From: Paraconiothyrium sp. Pb-2020
Lineage: Eukaryota > Ascomycota > Dothideomycetes > Pleosporales > Didymosphaeriaceae
Assembly (NCBI GenBank): GCA_022419385.1
Contig: JAJUBI010000004.1
Location: 1,841,286-1,905,285, forward strand
Direction: 5' to 3'
DNA length: 64,000 nucleotides
Part shown: piece by piece, positions 36,620 to 45,583 of the stretch
Layout: each line of letters begins with the position of its first letter
How positions within the stretch are numbered: position 1 is the first letter of the stretch
Position numbers and translations under genes: made by a program
The notes under the pieces: model-generated
Database searches by the model: none
The model's input: only the letters and a program-made list of their open reading frames with translations
What the model was told of the DNA's origin: nothing

Positions 36620-37955
36620 TCACATAATAGGAATACCGAGCGCTTCCCTCCTGGATTTCGAATTGGGATCGAGGTAGGGCACCTCCCCAATGCTGGACGC
36701 CCTTACACCAGTCCTATTGCCATTAACGAGATGTGTATCAGGCTGTGTATCATCAGCTAACAATCCACGGCGTTGTGTTAGTATAGCATACCGTAGCAGC
36801 ATGCCAAACGCAGCTGTTGTTCCAAATTGCCGCCGCATTCTTCGTCCACTTCATTCTCGCAATACAGTCGTGATTGCGCGTGATCAACCTCATCACATAC
36901 TCTCTGATCATCTGGTCCTCGTAGCTATAAACATGATTGATCTTGGTGACATGCAATCCGACACCCGCAAATATCGCCTTCCAACCCGTAATCCGGTTCG
37001 TCCGCACCACTGGATGGCTGGGAGCAAATTCATCGCCAACGTTCAGTGGGCTTCCCCTGGGACTCTGCCAAACCAGAAGGTACAAAGTCAGTGTATGTCT
37101 CACACAAGTGGGGATGGTACATTGCCTCGTGTCTTAGCTAAGCGAAGGAAGGATTCTTTTCTTGTGAAGTCGATAAAGATAGTCTTTCACTTGCCAGAAA
37201 GAACACATCCACTTTGTACCCGGGAGACTTGCCATGACTTCATATCCACCAGCATCTGCAGCAGTTTTAAAGACGGGTTGCGCGCAAGTTGCTGTGAGTG
37301 TCTCCAGGTAGCTGCGGAAAACAGGTGACATGCGATCGTAAATTTCGTAGCCAGAACACCAGAGCGTGTCACCGCCATGGGGGGGCGTTTCTTCCATTTT
37401 GAGAAATGAGAAGTCGGAGGGTGCTGTTTCGAAGGTGCTGTCGCTGTGCCATTCGCGAGAGAGATCGCGAGGCTCTGTGGGCGCGCGTCGGGCCATTGTT
37501 TTGTAGATTTTCTTCTGCGCTTCGGAGTTGATAACATATATGTTCTCATCAGTTGTTCCATCTGACAAGGTCAAATTCCCTGCATCGCGAAAAATCGGAT
37601 GCACATGTAGCCCATTCTCCTCAGGCCTTCCACTCAGCTTTCCAAGTAAATCGCAAAACTTCTTCTGGTCGGGTATCTCAAGATCATCTTGATCACGGAA
37701 GAAAACGACGCCTCGTTCAGAAATGATGACTGCCAAATCGCGGATCTGCTCTTCGGCATTTTGAGCGTTGAGTATATCGGTGACTTTCACGTCCGGATAC
37801 TCGCGGCCAATGATAGGAGTGATTTCGAAATAACGGAGATGATCGAGGGAACCGGAGTACTTCAGTGGGTTCGGGCATGAAGGGCATGACGTAGGGATCC
37901 TGTAAGCGGCGCCATTTGAAGTATCGTTGATGGTTTCCTTGGTTGCTGAAGGCAT
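36620..37955 (-). CDS. TauD/TfdA-family Fe(II)/2-oxoglutarate dioxygenase
   Basis: Exons are 37955 to about 37191, 37064-36792 and 36742-36620, about 386 aa with the first intron taken as 37065-37190. The iron site is visible: His169-x-Asp171 in SREWHSDSTFE and a distal His near aa 342 in CVWHAAT. The blocks RGVVFFRDQ, GGDTLWCSGYEIYDR, HPVVRTNRITGWKAIF and the ending DPNSKSRREALG mark the fungal sulfonate/taurine-dioxygenase-like branch (JLP1-like) rather than XanA. Such enzymes hydroxylate small substrates using 2-oxoglutarate; the substrate here is unknown. The first intron is uncertain: the family spacing between YEV and RGSP would be met by a junction with no clean GT..AG pair, and the in-frame choice adds about 12 residues. 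It is divergent from an NCS1 permease, suggesting uptake plus oxidation of one compound. Confidence 0.85.
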
Positions 37956-38675
37956 ACTGTCTGCCAGAAGAACAGCTTAGTACGTTTTCTTTTGTAAGGC
38001 GCCAATGATGTTTGTATACGATGAAGCCGCTTATACACAGCCGAACGAGCTCAAGGGATTGCGGGGAAAAGACGAAGCCAATCGTATGAAGTCCTGTACG
38101 TCAGCTTGCGCGACACACCTCACAACGACGCATACTGAACTGCCGATAGCCACCAGAAAGCGGGTTAGTGAGGGTGATTTAGTTAAGGTTGTTGCTGATG
38201 AAGGAGCTGCCCCACTCCTGCCCCACATTCTTCTCTCCACACTCAGGGACATACCTACTTCGTAAGAGTCAGTAACATTGAAAATTCAGCAGCAAGCGAG
38301 GATACTACTGCACGGAGAGAACGTTGTCAGCACAAGTATCAAGCGAGTGGCCATGATGGGCAAGAGGAATGGGGAACGGAGCAGGAGGCGACTCCGGAAA
38401 GAGCAAGGGTATAAATGGCCTCAAGCTCAGAGAAGAATGAGTTGATGGCGAGCAGCATGCGTCTGAGTGTCAGTCTTTCTTCCTATACCTGGCTAAGTAC
38501 ACGCCATGCCTCCCCAGTGTAGTACTCAGGAGCCGAGGTGACGCAAGCAGCACGTGCACGCGTATCACCCGTGGACCCGTGGACTTGGGATCCACTACTG
38601 ATGTGTTGAGCTGTGCCACGATGTCAGCAAATATGTCGTAGCTGATCATCCCTCCTCTTGTGTTCGAGTGTAGAG

Positions 38676-38695
38676 CGCGTCGTGTCGACGACGCG
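38676..38695. repeat. Perfect 8-bp inverted repeat with 4-nt loop
   Basis: CGCGTCGT, loop GTCG, then ACGACGCG: both arms match exactly. It lies in the divergent promoter region. It could be a protein-binding palindrome; no specific factor is implied. Confidence 0.8.
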
Positions 38696-38976
38696 TGAGC
38701 TCGCCAATGGCGATTTTGGGGCTGGTGTAGAAACAGCGCGGGGCTTGGACTGATCCGTCAAATTCTGCGTGCCACCCATTGACTACTCATTCATCATCGC
38801 AACTCAATTGTGCGACAAAGAACCTTGCAGCTTCTCAGCATATATCCTTTAGTTGCAGTCCCGAATAACCTCCAGTCTACAAAACACGTCTGCGATACAG
38901 CAAGTACGACAATGTCTGACAAGCAGCTGAGTAGCAGAGAACCCGATCAAGGTATTGGCGGAGCAATTGCATGAGA

Positions 38977-39010
38977 CCGGTGTTCACCGGCCAGGGTAAC
39001 TGGCCGGTGA
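38977..39010. promoter_or_regulatory. CGG-N6-CCG element overlapping an 11-bp inverted repeat
   Basis: At 38978-38989 the sequence reads CGG TGTTCA CCG, the spacing bound by Ppr1 and, as TCGG-N6-CCGA, by the Aspergillus purine regulator UaY. It overlaps a perfect inverted repeat: TCACCGGCCAG (38984-38994), 5-nt loop, CTGGCCGGTGA (39000-39010). The element lies about 100-130 bp before the permease start codon. Sequence and spacing are direct observation; binding by a Zn2Cys6 factor is inference. Confidence 0.6.
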
Positions 39011-39109
39011 TCTGAGAAATACGGTCTGAACTTGATCAGGTCAAAGCCTGCGAAAGGACATCATGCTTTGCGGCCCTCGTAAAGACGCTGCTAATGAGTG
39101 CAGGACCTC

Positions 39110-40715
39110 ATGGATCCCGATCGGCGCCTTTCCGCGGCCCACGATGAGAAGACCTCACGCATGGTCCTGGCCCCGAACGAAGGCCTTCCAACGAATTATA
39201 CGGACATGCACCGCGAAATATCTACCGGAAGATGGCAGGCAAAATGGAAGAGCTTGGAAGGACTCATGGCCGAGTACAGCGTGGAGTCGAGAGGCATACA
39301 GCGTGTTGAACCTGACGAGCGCCACAACCTACACCAGCTCGGCTATTCTCAGATCGCCATGCTGTGGATATCGATCAATCTGGCCGCGAACAACGTTACG
39401 CTGGGTATGCTAGGCCCGGCCGTGTTCGAATTGGGATTCATGGATTCATGTTTCTGCGCTGTTTTTGGTATGCTGGTCGGATGCCTACCGGTGGCTTACA
39501 TCGCTACGTTTGGACCTAGGAGCGGAAACCGAACTATGATATTCTCTAGGTATGTCATGGGCTGGTGGCCATCGAAGATCGTGGTGGTTCTCAACCTTAT
39601 CGTGTTTCTCGGATACTCTCTGATCGACTGCGTGGTCGCTGGTCAGATCTTGTCTGGAGTGTCGGATAACAGCATGTCGGTCGTGGTTGGCATTATTGTT
39701 GTCGCTCTCATCACATGGGTCATTACCACCTTTGGATACCAGGTTTTCCACTACTACGAAAGATACGCCTGGCTTTCCCAGCTTATCATCCTCAGCATAC
39801 TTGCTGGAGTCGCGGGACCGAACTTCAACATAACTTCCGCGTCGCTCGTTTCCGGTGATACTTTAGCCGCCAACCGCCTCTCGTTCTTTGGCCTCACACT
39901 TGCTGCGGCCATTACCTACAGCGGAGGGGCTGCGGATCTGTTCGTCTATTATCCTGAGCACACCGCTGGGTGGAAAATTTTCACTGTGACTATGCTTGGG
40001 CTCACATCCAGCTTCACCTTTGCCTTCATCCTCGGTATTGGACTTGCCAGCGGCATGTCGACGATGCCCTCCTGGGAAGCCTCGTACAGCATCTCGCAAG
40101 GCGCCCTCATCGTTGAAGGCTTCAAACCCCTTGGAAGCTTTGGTAGCTTTTGTAGCGTTCTTGTAGCCTTAGGTCTGGTGCAGAACTTAATCGTTCCCAC
40201 TTATGCTTCCGGCATCGACGCTCAGGTGCTCGGACGTTGGGCCAGTGTGGTACCTCGAGTGGTCTGGAACACCGTAGGTGTCATCATCTACACAGTGTGT
40301 GCCCTTGCAGGACGCAGTCATCTGGCTGAGATCTTCACCAATTTCCTTGCACTGATGGGTTACTGGGTGTCCATCTGGATAGCCATCATTCTGGAAGAGC
40401 ACCTCATCTTCAGGCGATCCACAGGGTTCAATTGGCAGATCTGGAACGTCAGGAAGAAGCTTCCGCTCGGCATTGCTGCTCTGACAGCGTTCATTGTGGG
40501 CTGGGTTGGTGCCATCCTATGCATGGCGCAGGTGTGGTATATTGGACCAATTGCAAAGCTTCTGGGCGATTATGGTGCTGACGTACGTATGATCTTCTCG
40601 GCCGACCACTATGTGTTTCTAATAGTCGCAGATGGGTAATTATGTCGGGTTCGCTTGGGCCGCGGTCATCTACCCACCGATCCGCTTCTGGGAGCTCAAG
40701 AAATTCGGAAGATAG
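39110..40715 (+). CDS. NCS1-family purine-cytosine (Fcy-type) permease
   Basis: Exons 39110-40582 and 40632-40715 give 518 aa with about 12 membrane segments. The hydrophilic N-terminus leads into the NCS1 signature area (LWISINLAANNVTLGMLGP, then FGPRSGNRTMIFSRYVMG). Transmembrane blocks follow, including ITYSGGAADLFVYYPE and NLIVPTYASGIDAQVLGRW, and the protein ends in VIYPPIRFWELKKFGR. Family members import cytosine, purines, vitamin B6 or related nucleobase-like compounds across the plasma membrane with protons; which one cannot be read from sequence. ATG 39110 is the first in-frame ATG. The 49-nt intron near the 3' end restores Asp-Met-Gly-Asn. Its divergent neighbour is a dioxygenase. 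Confidence 0.92.
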
Positions 40716-41352
40716 GCTGTCGAAGCTAAGTTGCAGGTAGGGAGTGACTTGCCTACGCTGCTAAGGGGGCGAGTGATATTCCGCGCGCACACAACGGTTT
40801 GTTGCAGTTCTGCTCACCTGTTGTTACCTAATGGTACCTAGATAATGCCTGGAACACGTGCGCGACCCTCCCCCTAGGGCAGGTCAGACACGAATAAGAG
40901 CAATTGAACTTCTTTTAGCGTGCCGATCGTGTCACCGTGGCAATACAAGAATTAGGGTCGGTTCTCGATGCAATGTTCCATCCTTGTGAAAGCATTTCAT
41001 TCAGTTCTTCACGCATATTTTCCGTGTCTCGTGTCTCGTGGTCGAGGTACGAAATATAATGAGACTGCTGGAGCCTCACGGTCTGCCAGGCGTTCGAGGC
41101 CCAACTTCGCTCTGCGGCCGTCTCATAGTTATACACTAGGCTTGCGGATACCACGTTCACTAGAAGCGCTTGATTGGGCTCATCCTGCGTGCTTGCCTGT
41201 CTGGCTTCACCTGCTCTTGCCAGAACAAGTCGCTCCTTCCTTGACAACAGCAATCCCACCTTGGCATCTCCGCCCTCACTTACCGTTGCATTTCTATTCT
41301 AATTTGCGTCGTTGACCTAAACGTCTACACTTGCCGTCCCGCACTTTTAGCT
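40716..41352. other. Intergenic: permease 3' flank and promoter of the coiled-coil gene
   Basis: Frames of about 115 codons on both strands overlap and look like chance. The last 150 bases are pyrimidine-rich, as expected for a leader. Confidence 0.45.
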
Positions 41353-43423
41353 ATGGCTACATGTGAGTTTTGCTTCCTCACAACAATTACAACCACCTAA
41401 ACAACGTAGCTACCGAAGACGACCTGATTGACCTCGTCAGCGTCCCGCTCTCAACAAGCATGACGGCTACCCGATCCACAAGCTCGCCATATCGGCCTGC
41501 TGGCAAGATGGCGGAGAACAGCAGGCCGCGGCAAGTGTCGAACGATAGCTTTGCGAGCCTGACTGGCCTTATGAAGTCAAAGAAGTCCTGGCCAGTCACG
41601 CCAAAGCCTCTTGTTCCTGGTAGGTAGCCTATGATCCGCTTGCCCTCTTACTTACTCTGCAATAACATGACGTCTACGACCGCCAAGATGGCTGACTTGA
41701 TGCAGTCGCTAATGGCCATTTCGTTCCGGCTTCCTCAGGCGAGAGCACGTCCAGCACTCCCACCCCGACCTCTACTCAAACTGCTCTTCGCAAGGCGAGC
41801 GAGGATTCCGTTGCGCCTGGTCGAGATCTTGAACCAGTATCCGATGGCAAAATCTCCTTCGGCGCCTGCCTGTCACCAGAGTCGCCTACTGTGGAGAATC
41901 GGGACTATGATGAGACTGACATGAGAAAGATGGAGGATATGATTGCTCAGATGCGCAACTTGGACACTGAGGCGCCCTCTGAGTGGGAGGTTGTTCCGGC
42001 CCAGCCCATGAGCCTGCAGCCGGTCGAGCCCCCCTCCCTGGAAACTATTGAAGTCGGTTTAGCGGAGCCTGCTTTGACGAACAGCCAATTCAGCAAGCTC
42101 TTTTCTGGCATGTCTGCCTTCGGTCCTCATACAATGAATGAGCAACCCATCTTCCGCTCGAAGGATAGTGACTCTGTCCTTCACCCTGGAGCACCGGGCA
42201 TCGTTCGCTGCACCCCGCAGGTCTGGGACACTATGATCCAACAGATGACAGTCCTCAAGAAGGAGAAAATGGAAGCTCTTGTCAAGCTTGCGTCCTTGGA
42301 GCGTGACTATGATATGCGCCGTCAGGCCAAGGGCGACAAAGGCGACAAAGGCGACAAGGGCGACAACTTGAGCGAGCTGGATGAGCTACGATACCGACTC
42401 CAGCTCAACAAGGATCACAAAGCCGTCATGAGTCGTGACATCCGTCAAAAGGACGTTGAGTTGCTCAACAAGAACCTTGAGCTCGACACTTTAAAGAAGC
42501 AGATTGCGGACATGGCGGCCATGCAGGAGCAGATCGAGAAGCTCAGCACTGAGGCTTGCTATCTTCGGGTCGAGGCTGCCAAAGTTGCCGAGAATAAAGC
42601 TGCGGATGTCGGGCAAGTCACAGAGATTATTCAATTCAAGGATCAAGAGATCGCGCAGCTGAAGGAGGCGATCACTAATACTAAGGCGAAACTATCCGAT
42701 CACCAAACGCGGGCAGACAATCTAATCGATACTCAAACCACGAGAGAGAAGAAGCTGTAAGATTGAATAAGAAACACCAAGGATTTATGATCTCGCTAAT
42801 AAGTTGTAGGAGGCGACTTGACCAGCAACTCCGCGCTGCTCAGGACACTGAGGAGAAACTACTCGACGACCTTGAGCTGCTTAAGATGGCAAGTGTTTTG
42901 AAACGTATGACCAGTAGGGCGATTACTAATGCCTGCCAGGAGATCCGTCCTCTCAAGATGCAGGTCAAGGACCTCGAGACTCAGCTCTGCGAGAAGTCGT
43001 CAAGCTGCGATCGCATGCGCAACGACCTCAAGCATACCGAGAAGAGGCTCGAAGTCGCCTCCACTAACCTCCGCAAGATTGAACACCACAAACAGCTCAA
43101 GGGCGCGGCCCACCTCATCGTACCAAGCGATCAGACCAAGCTGCCGAGGCTTGTGCTTTCTTGTATGGAGTGCTACGCTAAGAACATCACCTGTGATGCG
43201 AACAGCCGCTGTCACAATTGTGAGTTATTCAACGGGATTGACTCGTAAATTATTCGCTGATATGTTCTGCGCTCAAATAGGTGCCATCAACAGTGAGAGA
43301 TGTCGCCGTTGGAGGTGTTCTCAGGTGCACATCCTCCGCGATGGCTGTCAAGACTATCCGTGCCACCTTACCCACGATGCCAACGGATGGCTCATGCTGA
43401 AGCAAGAGCAACCGCAGTGGTGA
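41353..43423 (+). CDS. Coiled-coil protein with C-terminal Zn2Cys6-spaced cysteine motif
   Basis: Exons 41353-41362, 41410-41619, 41706-42756, 42810-43219 and 43281-43423 give 607 aa. I do not recognise the family. The first ~130 residues are Ser/Thr/Pro-rich. A long heptad-rich coiled coil covers aa ~245-525 (for example ELLNKNLELDTLKKQIADM), interrupted at about aa 283-295 by a collagen-like GDKGDKGDKGDN repeat. The C-terminus has cysteines at 542, 545, 552, 558, 561 and 568, spaced C-x2-C-x6-C-x5-C-x2-C-x6-C, exactly the Zn(II)2Cys6 pattern, followed by more cysteines (CSQ, DGCQDYPCH). Intron 4 splits the codon of Cys561. The first exon is only ten bases. One segment, 42890-42940, contains an intron-like TACTAAT..CAG end but must be read through to stay in frame. 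Confidence 0.8.
42336..42365 (+). repeat. Tandem 9-bp coding repeat (Gly-Asp-Lys)
   Basis: Four near-identical copies of GGCGACAAR in the coiled-coil gene encode Gly-Asp-Lys three times plus a diverged fourth copy (Gly-Asp-Asn). Such short in-frame arrays often vary in copy number between strains. Confidence 0.8.
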
Positions 43424-44338
43424 ATAGTGAGCCCTATACTTGCTTGTACAGCGAGCGGGTTTTGCCGGGTGCTCTTACTGCCGTGACTGCTTCCTTTGGC
43501 GATTAGGCGTTAGCCTTTGGTTGAGTGGAAGGGAATGCTTAAGGGGTGATGAGGACGTTTGTAGAGCGGCATAAGGAATGTCTGGGGAATCTGTGGCTTT
43601 CGGAGGCCGTTATAGAAGCTTTCAGACTAGCACTCGCTAGCAATCCCAATGTATGTCATCACTAGAGCTCATGTCTGCTAACTGGGCGAATTGGTGAAAC
43701 GAGGTACTGTAATCTGACAATCAAATCGCAAACGTTCAACATTGTAACAGATATCTAGACATTAGCGACAGTAAAGATGAACGGAACTTCGTTGTGAACA
43801 ACACAGAAGTCGTAGGCTTGGAATTAGGTGGCCTCCTCACTGACCTCCGAAGTGCTGGAGGCGAATAATAACAGTCAATTCTCCCATATCAGCTCGATTG
43901 AACTTGAAACAGATTGAAGTTGCATTTCAGGGGTGTTAACTTGTTGGATGGTGTTCTGTTGAGTGTCGAGTGGAGATCCCCAGGATGGAACCAATGTACA
44001 CGATGTAGCTGAGGGTTATGTTTCCGTATGCGGCACTTTGGTAACGTACTTAATAGTGGGACTATCGCAGCGGAATCCTCGTCCTTAGGGAAGATAAAGC
44101 GACACCGAGCGGTCAAGCCATAGGGCCACTTTTTGTATCACGAGTCCTGCCTCAGAATAAATCAACGCTTGACTACCGATGGTCCTTCCTAACCCGATCA
44201 GGACGCGTTAGTGTGAGGCCAGGACAGACGCGGAGATGATGTCAACACCAATTCTAATGATCGCTTCATAACGCGAACAATCACCTGACGTAAAACGAAA
44301 GTGGTCGAGGTCACAATAAAGAGCGAGCATACGTCGCA
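43424..44338. other. Intergenic, 0.9 kb
   Basis: AT-richer sequence with no frame above about 75 codons. The last 300 bases are the promoter of the TDT transporter. Confidence 0.5.
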
Positions 44339-45583
44339 ATGGCGAGTCTAGACACATCAGAAGCCACTCCTTTACTCGGAAACGGCGCCATGCGTCTTCG
44401 GAGAATACTCAGCGATACCCCCCCACGAAAGCATTTGCGCTTCAGCGAGCGACTCCATCATTTTACCTGGTCATGGTTCGAGTGTACGATGTCGACAGGC
44501 GCGATTGCCACGTTGCTTGGCCAGCAACCCTTCAGCTTTGATGGTGTAAAATCAATCGGAACAGTCTTCTTCATCTTGGATTTGGTCCTATTTCTCACCT
44601 TTAGTGGATGTATAACATACCGCTTCATCCGTACACAACGTGGTTCGCTATCTGCAAGCTTGCACCATCCGCATGAAAGCTTCTTCTTTGGGACTTTTTG
44701 GGTCAGCATCGCGTTGATCTTGTACTGCATCCAACAATATGGCGTTCCTTCGTCAGGGCCATGGCTTGTCAAGGCGCTCGAGGTGCTCTTCTGGACATAT
44801 GCGGGGTGCGCTATACTAGTCGCAGTATTCCAATATCATGTCATTTTCGATACAGAGCAGCTGCCTGTCGTGGATGCGTTACCGGCCTGGATTCTGCCTA
44901 TCTACCCTTTCCTTGTACTGGGTCCGCTCTCAGCTGTGCTTGAGTACAGCCAACCACCGGAGAGCGCACTTCCCATCATGATTGGCGGAATCTGTTTCCA
45001 AGGCTTGGGTTGGAGTGTCGCGTTGATCATGTACACGATCTACGTAACGCGCCTCATCAACAGCGAGTTGCCTGAACCAAGTAAGAGGCCAGCTATGTAT
45101 GTTGCTGTCGGACCGGCAGCATACACCGCAAACACCTTGGTCGCACTAGGCATGCAAGCCCCCAAAGTCATACCGTCGAATTTCCTAGGAATTGGTTCCT
45201 TTCCCGTTGGCGACGTCTGGAAAGCCGTCGGCGTAACCGCAGGCATATTCCTCTGGCTTCTTGCCTTCTGGTTCTGCGCACTGTCCACTGTTTCCATCAT
45301 CTCCTCATGGAAGGACATGCACTTCACGTTAAACTGGTGGGCGTTCATATTTCCGAATGTTGGCTTGACCATCGCGCTCATTCAAATCGCGAACGTATTG
45401 GAAAGTGATGGAATGAAGGCGGTTTGCTCAGCAATGACAGTTATCTTGGTCATTCTGTGGATTTTCGTGGCGGTGATGAATATTCGGGCTGTTTGGAGAG
45501 GTGATATACTTTGGCCTGGCATGGACGAGGATATGGAAGACGTTGAGGGACATGGGCATGAGGAAGAAGAGCGAATAGAGTAG
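44339..45583 (+). CDS. TDT-family transporter (malic acid permease Mae1 / sulfite pump Ssu1 type)
   Basis: Intronless, 414 aa. After a ~40-residue cytosolic N-terminus the family entry sequence FTWSWFECTMSTGAIATLL appears, followed by about ten hydrophobic segments, including ALPAWILPIYPFLVLGPL, FLWLLAFWFCALSTVSII and the WWAFIFPNVGLTIAL block. The tail is acidic (MDEDMEDVEGHGHEEEERIE). The family includes plasma-membrane C4-dicarboxylate importers and sulfite exporters. FPNVGL and the long acidic tail lean towards the Mae1-like side, but substrate is not decided by sequence alone. Confidence 0.9.
   Translation: MASLDTSEATPLLGNGAMRLRRILSDTPPRKHLRFSERLHHFTWSWFECTMSTGAIATLLGQQPFSFDGVKSIGTVFFILDLVLFLTFSGCITYRFIRTQRGSLSASLHHPHESFFFGTFWVSIALILYCIQQYGVPSSGPWLVKALEVLFWTYAGCAILVAVFQYHVIFDTEQLPVVDALPAWILPIYPFLVLGPLSAVLEYSQPPESALPIMIGGICFQGLGWSVALIMYTIYVTRLINSELPEPSKRPAMYVAVGPAAYTANTLVALGMQAPKVIPSNFLGIGSFPVGDVWKAVGVTAGIFLWLLAFWFCALSTVSIISSWKDMHFTLNWWAFIFPNVGLTIALIQIANVLESDGMKAVCSAMTVILVILWIFVAVMNIRAVWRGDILWPGMDEDMEDVEGHGHEEEERIE

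Larger units (their letters stand above)
37956..39109. promoter_or_regulatory. Shared promoter region of dioxygenase and NCS1 permease
   Basis: 1.15 kb between divergent starts. TATAAG lies on the minus strand at 38030-38035, about 75 bp before the dioxygenase ATG. An 8-bp hairpin lies at 38676-38695, and the palindromic cluster at 38977-39010 sits 100-130 bp before the permease ATG. No gene is supported inside. Confidence 0.6.

Noticed and set aside
36620..37955. Dioxygenase as xanthine dioxygenase XanA
   Set aside because: Sequence blocks (HPVVRTNRITGW, SRREALG) belong to the sulfonate-dioxygenase-like branch, not to XanA, despite the UaY-like site nearby.
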